Origin: Litoreibacter ascidiaceicola | GTDB taxonomy: Bacteria > Pseudomonadota > Alphaproteobacteria > Rhodobacterales > Rhodobacteraceae | DNA length: 64,000 bases | Reading direction: 5' to 3' | Assembly: GCF_900129235.1 (NCBI RefSeq) | Contig: NZ_FQUV01000007.1 | Coordinates: forward strand, 178,955-242,954 | In this document: in pieces, positions 16,577 to 26,330 of the stretch | Position numbering within the stretch: position 1 is the first letter of the stretch | How the letters are laid out: the number at the start of each line of letters is the position of its first letter | Notes under the pieces: generated by a model | What the model saw: only the letters and a program-made list of their open reading frames with translations | Told to the model about the DNA's origin: nothing | Databases searched by the model: none | Made by a program: the position numbers and the translations under genes

Positions 16577-19012
16577 ATGAAATCCAGAACCAAAGTTGTC
16601 GTCATCGGTGGTGGCATTGCCGGTTGTTCAACGTTGTATCACCTTACCCAAGAGGGGTGGTCAGATGTCGTCTTGGTCGAGCGCGATGAGCTGACGTCTG
16701 GCACCACGTGGCATTCGGCGGCGCAGGTCACAAATTTCGGCATGACCCAGACTATGGTTGGCCTCAAGTCCCACTCCATCGCGCTTTACAAGAAGTTGCG
16801 TGACGATCCCGAATACCCAGTGGGCTATCACCATGGCGATGGCGGTATTCGGCTCGCCAACACCGAAGAACAAATGCAAGGCTATCGCCACTTCGCCTCT
16901 ATGGCGCGCGGTATGGGCGTGGAATACGAGGTCATCGATGCGCAAGAATGCGCGCGCCGCCACCCGTTGATTACAACAACGAACCTGCTGGGCGGGCTTT
17001 GGGACGGGCAGGACGGCGATATTGACCCCGCTCAGCTTTGCCAGGCGCTTGCCTTTCATGCCCGTAAGGCGGGCGCAGAGATCTACCGCAACACACCTGT
17101 CACCCGCCTGACACAACACAAGGATGACACGTGGACGGTTCACACCGATCACGGCGATATTGACTGCGACTCCATCGTGAACGCCGGTGGATACCGCGTG
17201 AACGAAATTGGCGCGATGATGGGCGTGCAGCATCCTGTTGCGTCTATGGAGCACCAGTATTTCATCACAGAAGACATCCCTGCCATCGCGGCGGCCGGAC
17301 ACCGGATGCCGCTGCTTCGCTGCCCGATCTCGGATTACTACTCGCGTCAGGAAAAGGGCGGTCTTCTGGTCGGGTTCTATGAGCAGGACTGCAAAACCTG
17401 GGGGATGGACGGGATCAGCCCGAGCTTTTCCAACGATCTTTGCCCCGATGATCTGGACCGAGTGATGGATGTACTTGAAGGGGCGTTTGAACGCATGCCC
17501 GCTTTGGCGGAGGTCGGCATCAAACGGATCGTAAATGGCCCCATCACGTATACCATCGACGGAGCGCCATTGGTTGGCCCTATTCCGGGCAAGCGTAACG
17601 CCTATTGCATTATCGGTCTGCGCGCGGGCTTGGGTGAAGGCGGCGGCCATGGTTGGTTGCTTGCGCAGCAGATTGTTCATGGAGAGGCCTGCTATGACAC
17701 TTGGGTGACAGACCCCCGCCGGTTCACCGGACATGCGACAGTTGAACTGACTGCACGAAAGGCGATTGAGGATTATCAAAACGAGTTCCGTTTCCATTTC
17801 CCGCATGAGCATCGGCCCGCAGGGCGGAATGCCAAGACAACGCCGCTCACACCTATTTTAGCTGCGGAAGGGGCAGAGTTTACCGTCGTGAACGGGTGGG
17901 AGCGCGTCGACTACATCAAACCCGCACCAGATTTTCACCCCTCGCTCAGCTTCAATTTCGATGAAGCCTTTGATGTTGTTGCTGCCGAAGTGAACAACGT
18001 CGCCACAAATGTGGGGCTAACCGAGGTCAACGGCTTCAACCGGATCGAGATTACCGGCAAGGATCGTCACGCCTTCCTTGACCGCATGATCTGTGGGACC
18101 GTTTCGAGGCGCGATGGGCGCGTTGGGCTTGGATACCTGCTGAACGAACACGGGTGCATCAAGTGCGAAGCGACGGTTGCCAATCTGCCCGCCTCGGACC
18201 GGGGACCGGACCGAGTTTGGTATGGATCAGCAGCCGCGTCAGAATATCACGACATGGATTGGCTGACCGCGCATCTGAACCCGGATGAAGACGTGCAACT
18301 GCGCAGCCTGACCAATGATCACACGATCCTTGTTCTGGCAGGGCCGAAGGCGCGCGCTGTACTGTCCGAGTGCGCGCGCGGCGACTGGTCTGCCACGTCA
18401 TTTCCGTGGCTTTCAGTCCGTGAATGCACAATCGGATTCGCACCTGTCATCGTTATGGGCGTCAGCTTTTCGGGCGAATTGGCGTATGAAATCCATGTGC
18501 CAAACGCCTCTCTCTACGCCGCTTATCTGGCGCTTAGGGCGGCTGGTGAAGCGCATGGCCTGAAACTCTTCGGAGCGCGTGCAGTTGATTCCATGCGTAT
18601 GGAAAAAGGGTTCCTGCACTGGAAAGCGGATTTGATTACGGAATTTGACCCGTTTGAAACGGGCCTTTCGCGGTTCGTTAAGTTGGACAAAGAAGACTTC
18701 ATTGGCAAGGACGCGCTATTGAAACGTCAGGCGGCTGGGCCACAGAGCCAGTTGGTCACGCTCAAAATTGAGACGGGCCATGCGCCCGCGCACCCGGGAG
18801 CGTCGTTGATGCAAGGCGACAAAGTGATCGGCACAATCACATCCGGGGATTACGGCCACCGCGTTGGTATGAACCTCGCCTATGCTTTCGTCACAGACGG
18901 TTTCAGCAAAACCGGTTCAACGATGCAGCTTGATTTGTGCGGCGAACGCGTTGCTGCGCAGGTCATCAATCCATCGCCCTATGATCCAGAATTCGCACGG
19001 ATGCGGAGCTAA
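16577..19012 (+). CDS. FAD-dependent dimethylglycine/sarcosine dehydrogenase-like protein (DAO + GcvT)
   Basis: An 811-residue two-domain protein. The N-terminal DAO-type FAD oxidoreductase (about 1-370) has the dinucleotide motif VVVIGGGIAGCSTLYHL and the covalent-flavin-like region TSGTTWHSAAQ. A FAO_M linker follows. The C-terminal folate-binding GcvT/aminomethyltransferase part (about 425-805) contains LAGPKARAVL and SFSGELAYEIHV. Such proteins demethylate N-methylated glycines (dimethylglycine, sarcosine or similar), passing the one-carbon unit to tetrahydrofolate. The exact substrate cannot be read from sequence. Divergent LysR gene upstream is the likely regulator. Confidence 0.88.
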   Translation: MKSRTKVVVIGGGIAGCSTLYHLTQEGWSDVVLVERDELTSGTTWHSAAQVTNFGMTQTMVGLKSHSIALYKKLRDDPEYPVGYHHGDGGIRLANTEEQMQGYRHFASMARGMGVEYEVIDAQECARRHPLITTTNLLGGLWDGQDGDIDPAQLCQALAFHARKAGAEIYRNTPVTRLTQHKDDTWTVHTDHGDIDCDSIVNAGGYRVNEIGAMMGVQHPVASMEHQYFITEDIPAIAAAGHRMPLLRCPISDYYSRQEKGGLLVGFYEQDCKTWGMDGISPSFSNDLCPDDLDRVMDVLEGAFERMPALAEVGIKRIVNGPITYTIDGAPLVGPIPGKRNAYCIIGLRAGLGEGGGHGWLLAQQIVHGEACYDTWVTDPRRFTGHATVELTARKAIEDYQNEFRFHFPHEHRPAGRNAKTTPLTPILAAEGAEFTVVNGWERVDYIKPAPDFHPSLSFNFDEAFDVVAAEVNNVATNVGLTEVNGFNRIEITGKDRHAFLDRMICGTVSRRDGRVGLGYLLNEHGCIKCEATVANLPASDRGPDRVWYGSAAASEYHDMDWLTAHLNPDEDVQLRSLTNDHTILVLAGPKARAVLSECARGDWSATSFPWLSVRECTIGFAPVIVMGVSFSGELAYEIHVPNASLYAAYLALRAAGEAHGLKLFGARAVDSMRMEKGFLHWKADLITEFDPFETGLSRFVKLDKEDFIGKDALLKRQAAGPQSQLVTLKIETGHAPAHPGASLMQGDKVIGTITSGDYGHRVGMNLAYAFVTDGFSKTGSTMQLDLCGERVAAQVINPSPYDPEFARMRS

Positions 19013-19140
19013 TCGGAACATTTCAGGAGCTTTCCTAAAGCGTCGCTTCAAGCCCGCGGCTTGTGTCGACAATCCTCGATCTGCACCATTTCTGCACAAC
19101 TCCACGCGCCCATCTGCACCACCAGCCGCGACAAAGCGGC

Positions 19141-20562
19141 ATGGAACAAAAACGCGATACCTTGCTTTGGATTGGTCTGACTGTTGCGTCAGCGCTGCTC
19201 GCCATCGAGCCCGTTCGGTGGCTTTTTACCAGTTGGCGTGACCCGTCCTACCAGTCCTACGGCGCGGTCTATTGCATCGTGCTTGTGGGTCTGGTGGGGC
19301 TGTCCCTGAAAAGCTCCCCTCCCGGCGGGCCAGCCATCGCAGGGCGCGTTTTTGTTCTATTCCTTTTTGCCGCCCTCATCCGGCTGGCGGGCCAGATGCT
19401 GGCCATCAACATCCTGAGCGCGCTGGCCCTGTCACTGGACGTCTTTGCGCTGGCGACGGTGTTGCGTCTTGACCGCCGCAAGCTCGCGTTATCGCCGTTC
19501 TGGATGGCCACATTCTTCCTGTTCGCCTTGCCGCTTGGCCCGATCTTGCAGCGGGTTGCGGGGTTTCCGTTGCAGATGGTCTCGGCCGATCTGGCGTGCC
19601 AGATGATGTCGCCTTTCTTCGCGGACCTGATCTGCGAAGGCGTCCGCCTGCGCTTGAACGGCGTGGACGTCATGGTGGACCTGCCATGCTCCGGCGCGTC
19701 AGGTCTGCTGTTGATGGTCAGCCTCTGGGCCTTCCTCAACATCCTGTACCGCCCGCGCTTGCGGGTGGCCGTCTTGGGCGGGGTGGCCGTGATCGGGCTG
19801 AGCATTCTTGGCAACGCCTTGCGGATCAGTTTGCTGGCAGGCGGCTTGGGGCAGGGCATCGACACCATGGCGCCCACGCTCCACAACGCGATCGGGTTGG
19901 TCACGCTGATGGTCAGCGCTGCCCCTGTCTTGCTGGTTTACCGCCCCGCAGCCAAGCCTTTGAGCTTGCCGAGTTGGCAGATACCCGCACTTCCTAAATC
20001 GCTGCACATCCCAATGGTGGCGGTGGCATTGGTCGCCGCACTTGCCATCGTAAACGCCCCGAAACGCCCCTTGGACCTGTCCGCACCTGTGGTCGCTGCA
20101 CGCCTGCCGATGCAGTTGCTGGGTGCCCGCGCGACACCCATCGCGCTCAGCGAGACCGAGCAGCGGTACTTCACCGCCTATGGCGGCACCGCGCAGAAGG
20201 TCCAATACGGGCCTATGGGGCTGAACATCGTGCGCACAACCTCGCCGCTGCGCCACCTGCATTCCCCTGAAACCTGCCTGCTCGGTATGGGCTACAGCGT
20301 GCAGTTTATGGGCACGCGCTACGATCCCCTCCCGACCTCTGTCTACGAGGCAACCGGTCCGGACGGGCGGGTCTGGACCGTCGCGGTCAGCTTCATTTCA
20401 GACGACGGCCAACAGACCCCAAGCGTCGGCGAAGCCGTCTGGAGCTGGCTCGGCGGCTCTTCGCGCAGCTGGCAATCCGTGCAGCGCGTCACCCCGAAAT
20501 CCCTGCCCGAACAAGACCGTATCTCCTTTGAAAATGCCGCTTTGGCGGCGCTTGACCTGTAA
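19141..20562 (+). CDS. Exosortase with C-terminal EpsI-like domain
   Basis: A 473-residue polytopic membrane protein. The first 270 residues have about eight hydrophobic segments and the exosortase catalytic trio: Cys183 in DLPCSGASG, Arg228 in GNALRIS and His248 in LHNAIG. After about residue 320 a soluble EpsI/DUF3485-like domain follows, with HSPETCLLGMGY. Exosortases are thought to be transpeptidases that process PEP-CTERM proteins at the membrane. The frame is open from 19063, but the ATG at 19141 gives the natural N-terminus; no clear ribosome site. The next gene, 21 bp later, encodes a protein with a PEP-type C-terminal signal, its likely substrate. Confidence 0.88.
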   Translation: MEQKRDTLLWIGLTVASALLAIEPVRWLFTSWRDPSYQSYGAVYCIVLVGLVGLSLKSSPPGGPAIAGRVFVLFLFAALIRLAGQMLAINILSALALSLDVFALATVLRLDRRKLALSPFWMATFFLFALPLGPILQRVAGFPLQMVSADLACQMMSPFFADLICEGVRLRLNGVDVMVDLPCSGASGLLLMVSLWAFLNILYRPRLRVAVLGGVAVIGLSILGNALRISLLAGGLGQGIDTMAPTLHNAIGLVTLMVSAAPVLLVYRPAAKPLSLPSWQIPALPKSLHIPMVAVALVAALAIVNAPKRPLDLSAPVVAARLPMQLLGARATPIALSETEQRYFTAYGGTAQKVQYGPMGLNIVRTTSPLRHLHSPETCLLGMGYSVQFMGTRYDPLPTSVYEATGPDGRVWTVAVSFISDDGQQTPSVGEAVWSWLGGSSRSWQSVQRVTPKSLPEQDRISFENAALAALDL

Positions 20563-20583
20563 CCCGAACCGAGGACCAAACCC

Positions 20584-22605
20584 ATGCGACTTTTCTTAAT
20601 CCTGATCCCCATATTTTCCCTCAGTGCCGTCTTTTCGGCGTTTGCCTCAGACACCGACGATGTCGCGGGACGGGTCATCGCGAACGTGGCGGGGACGTCC
20701 TATGACCTGCCGATGCTCGATAGCAAAATCAGCGTCAACATCGAAGGCGACATGGCCACGGTCGAGGTCACACAAAGCTTCATCAACGAAGCGCATGTGC
20801 CGGTAGAAGCGGAATACCTTTTCCCGCTGAACCAGCTTGCCGCCGTTTACAGCATGGACATGCTCATCGGTGACGAGGTTATAAAGGCGAAGATCAGGGA
20901 AAAAGCCGTGGCCGAGGCCGAGTTCGAGAAGGCCGCCCAAGACGGCAAGGCCGCGGCACTTCTGACGCAGCATCGCCCCAACATGTTCACCCAACGCATT
21001 GCCAATCTGATGCCCGGCCTGCCGATCACCGTAACCCTGCGCTACGTGCAGATGGTGCCGAAAATCGACGGCCAGCACGAGTTGGTGATCCCGCTGATCG
21101 TCGGCCCCCGATATGAAAGTGCGGCCGTGCAATTGCCGGATGAGGACAGCGAAGACGTCCCGATGACCGCTAACTCATGGTCGATCAGTGACGTGCCGGC
21201 CTACCCGCAGGTCGTGGGGTTGGACTTGCCCGACACCTTCACGTCCGAACGGGTCGCCCTTGATCTGGCGCTGACAGGCGGGGTGTCGATCTCTGATTTC
21301 GGCAGTGATACCCACCAACTTGCGGTGCAGTCGACCGAGGAAGGTCTGAGCGCCAAATTCGCCAAGGGCAAGGTGCTCGACAACCGCGATCTGGTCATCC
21401 GCTTCACTTTGGGCGGCGAAACACTGGAGGCCGCCAGCCTGTCCCATACGGACGAACGCGGTGGGTTCGTGTCGCTGATGATCGAGCCGCCAGCCGTGCC
21501 GGATGACGCGACGATCACCCCGCGCGAGCTGGTTTTTGTGCTGGATACCTCCGGCTCCATGGGTGGCCAGCCAATGGAGGCCAGCAAGAGGTTCATGGAC
21601 GCAGCCCTGCGCGGGATGCGCCCCACGGATTATTTCCGCATCATCCCCTTCGCCAATCACACGCAGAATTTCTCCAGCGTGTCCAAACAGGCGACGGCCC
21701 GCAACATTCGCAGCGCCCGCGCCTATGTCGACCAGCTAAGCACAGGCGGCGGCACCGAGATCGACAACGCGATCCGCACCGCTTTCAGCACTCCCCAGCC
21801 CGAGAACACCATGAAGATCGTGGTTTTCCTGAGCGACGGGTATATCGGCGGCGAGGCCCAGGTGCTGCGCACAATTCGCCAACAAATCGGCAAGTCCCGC
21901 ATCTATGCGTTCGGGGTCGGCACCTCGGTGAACCGCTACTTGCTGGACGCCATGGCGGATGAGGGGCGCGGATATGCCCGCTATGTCGGCGTTGACGAGG
22001 ATGCTTACGAGGTCGCGGAAATGCTGGCCGCCGACCTGAAATCCCCGCTGCTGACGGATATCTCAATCGACTGGGGCGATCTTGACGTGACCGATGTCAC
22101 GCCCTCCCGCCTGCCGGACCTGTTCGCGGGCAACAGCCTGCGCATCTATGCCCGCCACTCCGGCACGGGTGCGGCGGAGGTCACGTTGAAAGGTCTGGTA
22201 CAGGGTCGCCAAGCCGCGATGCCGGTCAAACTGACCCTGACGGATAACGCGGAAAATGCAGCTTTACCGCTGATATGGGCGCGCAACCGTATCGCGTCGC
22301 TCACCCGTCAAATCGCGGTGGGCGAACAGCCGGAGACCGCAGACAAGGAAATCACCAAACTAGGGCTGGAATTCTCGCTTCAAACCCAGAACACCTCCTT
22401 TGTCGCCGTGTCGGAGCAGACGGTGAATACCAGCGGACATCAGGCTACCTTGGCAAATGTGCCGCTTCCCATGGTGTCCGACGTCTCAAAAGAGGCCTAT
22501 CCGCAGCCCTTCGCGGGATCGTCCTCGCCAGAGCCACAGGCCATCATCGGCTTCCTGCTGATCGCCGCGATGACCCTGCTCGGGTTCCGGCGGAGGGTCC
22601 GTTGA
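20584..22605 (+). CDS. VIT/vWA surface protein with PEP-CTERM-like tail (putative exosortase target)
   Basis: A 673-residue protein. A signal peptide (about 1-21) leads into an inter-alpha-trypsin (VIT) domain (about 35-165), then a vWA domain with an intact MIDAS start D321-T-S323-G-S325. The C-terminus is a tripartite sorting signal: SSPEP (647-651), a hydrophobic helix (653-668) and RRRVR (669-673). Such proteins are exported, metal-binding adhesion-like proteins anchored or processed by a dedicated sortase-type enzyme. The gene sits between the exosortase and a two-component system on the same strand. No LPXTG motif is present, so a class GN sortase is not the expected partner. Confidence 0.9.
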   Translation: MRLFLILIPIFSLSAVFSAFASDTDDVAGRVIANVAGTSYDLPMLDSKISVNIEGDMATVEVTQSFINEAHVPVEAEYLFPLNQLAAVYSMDMLIGDEVIKAKIREKAVAEAEFEKAAQDGKAAALLTQHRPNMFTQRIANLMPGLPITVTLRYVQMVPKIDGQHELVIPLIVGPRYESAAVQLPDEDSEDVPMTANSWSISDVPAYPQVVGLDLPDTFTSERVALDLALTGGVSISDFGSDTHQLAVQSTEEGLSAKFAKGKVLDNRDLVIRFTLGGETLEAASLSHTDERGGFVSLMIEPPAVPDDATITPRELVFVLDTSGSMGGQPMEASKRFMDAALRGMRPTDYFRIIPFANHTQNFSSVSKQATARNIRSARAYVDQLSTGGGTEIDNAIRTAFSTPQPENTMKIVVFLSDGYIGGEAQVLRTIRQQIGKSRIYAFGVGTSVNRYLLDAMADEGRGYARYVGVDEDAYEVAEMLAADLKSPLLTDISIDWGDLDVTDVTPSRLPDLFAGNSLRIYARHSGTGAAEVTLKGLVQGRQAAMPVKLTLTDNAENAALPLIWARNRIASLTRQIAVGEQPETADKEITKLGLEFSLQTQNTSFVAVSEQTVNTSGHQATLANVPLPMVSDVSKEAYPQPFAGSSSPEPQAIIGFLLIAAMTLLGFRRRVR

Positions 22606-23331
22606 ATGCACGCCTCGCTGGACAAACGCGGCGTGAGTTGCAACACAAATGGCATGACAGCCCGCATCCTCATCGTCGATGACGACCCTCACATCCGCGA
22701 TGTCGTGCGCATCGCGGCGGAGGCGGCGGGATTTGCGACGCTGGAGGCGTCAAACGGCCAGCTTGCCCTGACCCATATCGGACGCGAAACCATCGACCTT
22801 GTGGTGCTGGATATCGGAATGCCGCAAATGGACGGGTTCGATTGCTGCAAGGAAATCCGCGCCAAGTCCAACGTGCCGGTCCTGTTCCTGACCGCGCAGG
22901 ATGACGAGATTGACCGTGTTCTGGGGTTCCAGTTGGGGGCAGACGATTTCGTGTCCAAACCCTTCAGTCCGCGAGAACTGGTGCTGCGGATCAAGGCCAT
23001 TCTGGCCCGCGGCAAATCGCAAGCCAAAGCCCTGCGACATGGCGTGCTGGAAATGGACGGCGCGGGCCACAACTGCCGCATCGACGGCGCGCAGATGGTC
23101 CTGACCGCGACCGAGTTCGCGCTGCTCTCAGCCCTGCTGGCGCATCCAGAACAGGTCCATGATCGTGGCCAGCTGATTGATCAGGTCTACGGGCCAAACA
23201 ACACTTTGTCGGGGCGGACGGTGGACAGCCATGTCCGCAACATCCGCACCAAGGCGGCGGAACTGGGCTGCAACGATATCATCGTGACGGTCCACGGCGT
23301 CGGCGTGAAATTGGGCGCGTGCAGCCGGTGA
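22606..23331 (+). CDS. OmpR/PhoB-type response regulator of the exosortase operon
   Basis: A 241-residue protein with receiver domain (RILIVDDDPHIRDVV, phospho-acceptor Asp in LVVLDIGMP, switch Lys in FVSKPFSPREL) and C-terminal winged-helix DNA-binding domain (RTVDSHVRNIRTKA). The ATG at 22606 directly follows the stop of the VIT gene, with CGGAGGG at 22591-22597. A second ATG at 22654 gives the more usual N-terminus but lacks a ribosome site; either may be used. It overlaps the kinase gene by 13 bp. Both belong to the exosortase operon and probably control it. Confidence 0.93.
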   Translation: MHASLDKRGVSCNTNGMTARILIVDDDPHIRDVVRIAAEAAGFATLEASNGQLALTHIGRETIDLVVLDIGMPQMDGFDCCKEIRAKSNVPVLFLTAQDDEIDRVLGFQLGADDFVSKPFSPRELVLRIKAILARGKSQAKALRHGVLEMDGAGHNCRIDGAQMVLTATEFALLSALLAHPEQVHDRGQLIDQVYGPNNTLSGRTVDSHVRNIRTKAAELGCNDIIVTVHGVGVKLGACSR

Positions 23332-24863
23332 TCGGCTCGCGCAAAAAGTGGCGCCCGTCCATCGCAATGGTGATCGCTGTTGTTTGCGCGGCTTTGGTCT
23401 CGGTGCCGCTGCTGGCCTTGCTGGCGGTGCGATTGACATCGAACCAGTTCGTGCGCGAGACCGAGCAATCCCTGATCCAGCAAGGCGCGATCTATGCCGA
23501 GATCTACGCGGAAGCCTTTACCGCGCTGGACGGCCCGTTGATCGGGACCGCGCTGGATGACGATCAGAAAAAGCACTGGAACGCCAATCTGCACCCCGCC
23601 CGCGCGCAGTTGAATGTGCGCCGCGAAACCGTCGCCCCGCCGCGCCCTGACGGTGAACCAGTCACCGATGCGCTGGACCAGCGGCACGCGGATATCATCG
23701 GGCCATTGCTTGAAATCGCGCGGCGTTCCCAAAGGACCACCTTGGCTGGCGTCGTTTTCCTAGATCACACAGGACGGGAATTGAACGCAGACGGCGCGCC
23801 GTCGCTCGCCACCGTTACGGAAGTGCAAACCGCCCTGAACGGTGACATTGGTGCCAAGCTCAGGGCGCGCGATGACGACTACGAGCCGCACGCGTTTTCG
23901 TCGCTCAGCCGCGACACGGGGTTTCGTGTGTTCCTGACCTATCCGGTCATCGTGCAGGACCGCGTAATTGGGGTGGTCTACCTGTCGCGCACGCCGCTCA
24001 ACCTTGGGAAATTCCTGTTTCAGGAGCGATACGCACTTCTGACAATGCTGGTGTCGACGGTGATCGGGGCCACCCTGATCGGCCTGCTGCTCCTACGCCT
24101 GATTTCCCGACCTGTTCATGCGTTGCGCGATGCGTCGCGAACCATTGCAGCGGATCAGCAACCCGCTGCGAATCCCGTGCTTCATTACGGCCTGCGTGAA
24201 CTTGCCGATCTGGGCGACAGCGTCTCGACCATGGCGGAAACGCTGTCCCGACGGTCGCAAGAAATCTCGACCTATACTGACCATGTCACCCACGAGTTGA
24301 AGTCGCCGGTCACCGCAGTAATCGGCGCGGCGGAGCTGTTGCAGGACGAAGCGCTGAACCCAAAAGACCGCGCCAAGCTGCTAGGCAACATCGAAACGCA
24401 AGTGCGCCGGATGAACCGCCTTCTGAGCCGCTTGCGGGACATGACGCGGTTGCGCTCGACCCAAGGTGGCAAGCCGGGGCAGTTGGTGCAAATGCTGCCG
24501 CAGCTTGACGGCCCCGAGGTTGTCATGGACGCCGCACCCGAGACGACCCTGCCGCTTTCAGTCGAACACGGGCAGATGATCTTGCACCATATGGCGCAGA
24601 ACTCCCTCGCCCACGGGGCGCAGGTGTTTCGTGTTGAATATGCAGACAACGTGCTGCGTGTGTCCGACGATGGCGATGGCATTACAGAAAACGACAGCAA
24701 GCGCGTGACCGAGCCGTTCTTCACCACCCGCCGCGACCAAGGTGGCACGGGCATGGGGCTGTCCATCGTCGTGGCCGTACTCGACAGCTACGGCGCGACG
24801 TTGGACTGCCTTCCAAGCGCGCAGGGCGCGGTTTTCGAGATACGTTTCCGTAACGCCGGTTGA
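23319..24863 (+). CDS. Sensor histidine kinase of the exosortase operon
   Basis: A 514-residue kinase with GTG start overlapping the response regulator gene. Transmembrane helix 1 spans about 13-38 and is followed by a periplasmic sensor region (about 40-235). Helix 2 (about 240-268) and a HAMP linker come next. The dimerisation/phospho-acceptor domain has His in HVTHELKSPVTAV. The ATPase domain carries DDGDGI, EPFFTTR and GGTGMGLSIV. The sensor region resembles CreC-type kinases. With the response regulator it forms a two-component pair that likely senses envelope state and controls the exosortase/VIT genes. Confidence 0.92.
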   Translation: MQPVIGSRKKWRPSIAMVIAVVCAALVSVPLLALLAVRLTSNQFVRETEQSLIQQGAIYAEIYAEAFTALDGPLIGTALDDDQKKHWNANLHPARAQLNVRRETVAPPRPDGEPVTDALDQRHADIIGPLLEIARRSQRTTLAGVVFLDHTGRELNADGAPSLATVTEVQTALNGDIGAKLRARDDDYEPHAFSSLSRDTGFRVFLTYPVIVQDRVIGVVYLSRTPLNLGKFLFQERYALLTMLVSTVIGATLIGLLLLRLISRPVHALRDASRTIAADQQPAANPVLHYGLRELADLGDSVSTMAETLSRRSQEISTYTDHVTHELKSPVTAVIGAAELLQDEALNPKDRAKLLGNIETQVRRMNRLLSRLRDMTRLRSTQGGKPGQLVQMLPQLDGPEVVMDAAPETTLPLSVEHGQMILHHMAQNSLAHGAQVFRVEYADNVLRVSDDGDGITENDSKRVTEPFFTTRRDQGGTGMGLSIVVAVLDSYGATLDCLPSAQGAVFEIRFRNAG

Positions 24864-24893
24864 CGCCGTCCAAACCTGCTGGCAGGGGGAGCC

Positions 24894-25391
24894 ATGGCAC
24901 AAATTGAAATCCTGACCGAAGACGAACGCTGGACCGCCGCGGCCCTTCCCGCACTGGCGGAAAAGGCGTGCAGCGCGGCCTTGGACGAGCTGTCGCTGGA
25001 CGCGGACTACGAGATCAGCTTGCTGGCCTGCAATGACGCCCGCGTGGCCGAGTTGAACACCGAATTTCGTGGCAAACCTATGCCGACCAATGTGCTGTCC
25101 TGGCCGTCCGAGGAGCGCGCGGCGCAAGTCCCCGGCATGATTCCGATGCTGCCCGATGGGGCGTCGCACGAACTGGAACTGGGCGATATCGCCATCGCAT
25201 TCGAGACCTGCACCCGCGAGGCCGACGACGCTGGCAAGCCATTTGAGGACCATGTGACGCACCTTTTGGTGCACGGAACCCTTCATCTGTTGGGCTTTGA
25301 TCACACAAATGATCCAGATGCCGCCTTGATGGAGGGTTTGGAGACCAGAATTCTTGCAAAGTTAGGCATTGAGGACCCATATAGGGTGTAA
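24894..25391 (+). CDS. ybeY: Endoribonuclease YbeY (rRNA maturation factor)
   Basis: A 165-residue UPF0054 protein with the zinc motif HGTLHLLGFDH preceded by VTHLLV. It is a metal-dependent endoribonuclease in 16S rRNA 3'-end processing and ribosome quality control. ATG at 24894 has GGGGGAG upstream. It is followed after 37 bp by the corC-like gene and then lnt, the classic order; its usual neighbour phoH is 9.4 kb upstream. Confidence 0.95.
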   Translation: MAQIEILTEDERWTAAALPALAEKACSAALDELSLDADYEISLLACNDARVAELNTEFRGKPMPTNVLSWPSEERAAQVPGMIPMLPDGASHELELGDIAIAFETCTREADDAGKPFEDHVTHLLVHGTLHLLGFDHTNDPDAALMEGLETRILAKLGIEDPYRV

Positions 25392-25428
25392 GGCCTGTAT
25401 ACGGGGCTGATTTATTGGAAAAGGACCG

Positions 25429-26325
25429 ATGGGCGCAGAAATAGAAGGCTCGTCTACCGCAGCGCAAAGCGCGCAGGACATAGACACGAACCAGACCGAA
25501 GTTGCGATTGGCGACGAGACGGAACCTGGACTTTTCTCACGCGTAATCGCTGCGTTCCGTGCGCCCGATTCCGACGATGAAACCTCCGACAGAAATGGAA
25601 GTGGCAGGGCGATGCTCGGCCTTGGTAATTTGCGCGCAAAACGTGTGGAAGACGTTGTCATTCCGCGCGCCGAAATCGTGTCGGTGCCGAAATCCATCGG
25701 GCTGGATGATCTGGTGGGCGTATTCCGCGACAGCGGCTTGACCCGTCTGCCGGTGTTCGAGGACACGCTGGATTCCCCCATCGGCATGATCCACCTGAAA
25801 GATCTGGCCCTGCGCCACGGCTTCAATGGCAAAAGCCCCGATTTCGATCTGGAAGCCATGGTGCGTCCGGTGCTGTTTGTGCCGCCCTCGATGCCTATCG
25901 GGGTGCTGCTGGCCAAAATGCAGACCGAACGCAAACACATGGCGCTGGTAATTGACGAATATGGCGGCGTTGACGGCTTGGTGACCATCGAAGACCTGAT
26001 CGAGCAGGTTTTGGGGGAGATCGAGGACGAGCACGACATCGACGAGGCCGATCTGTGGAAAATGGAGAAGCCGGGTATTTATCTGGCTCAGGCCCGCGCC
26101 CCGCTGGAAGAGTTCGAGGCCGAGATCGGCCAACGCCTGTCGGATGACGAGATGGACGAGGAAATCGACACGCTCGGTGGCTTGGTCTTCATGCTGTCGG
26201 GCCGTGTTCCGGCGCGTGGCGAGGTGGTCGAACACCCCTCCGGTGCCGAATTTGAAATTCTGGACGCCGACCCGCGCCGCATAAAGCGCATTCGGGTTTT
26301 GATGCCCGCAGGGCAAGCAAGCTGA
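25429..26325 (+). CDS. CorC/TlyC-type CBS-domain protein
   Basis: A 298-residue soluble protein with two CBS domains (about 75-205; VIPRAEIVSVPKSIGLDDLV and VFVPPSMPIGVLLAKMQ). A CorC_HlyC transporter-associated domain follows (about 220-295, with DTLGGLVFMLSGRVPARGE). It lacks the DUF21 membrane part, so it is the short CorC/TlyC type, linked to magnesium/cobalt efflux or membrane integrity. It lies between ybeY and lnt, with lnt starting 5 bp after its stop. Confidence 0.9.
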   Translation: MGAEIEGSSTAAQSAQDIDTNQTEVAIGDETEPGLFSRVIAAFRAPDSDDETSDRNGSGRAMLGLGNLRAKRVEDVVIPRAEIVSVPKSIGLDDLVGVFRDSGLTRLPVFEDTLDSPIGMIHLKDLALRHGFNGKSPDFDLEAMVRPVLFVPPSMPIGVLLAKMQTERKHMALVIDEYGGVDGLVTIEDLIEQVLGEIEDEHDIDEADLWKMEKPGIYLAQARAPLEEFEAEIGQRLSDDEMDEEIDTLGGLVFMLSGRVPARGEVVEHPSGAEFEILDADPRRIKRIRVLMPAGQAS

Positions 26326-26330
26326 TCGCA

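Noticed and set aside
20584..22605. LPXTG-type target of a class GN sortase
   Set aside because: No LPXTG motif in the C-terminal 60 residues and no sortase gene nearby; the tail is PEP-helix-Arg.
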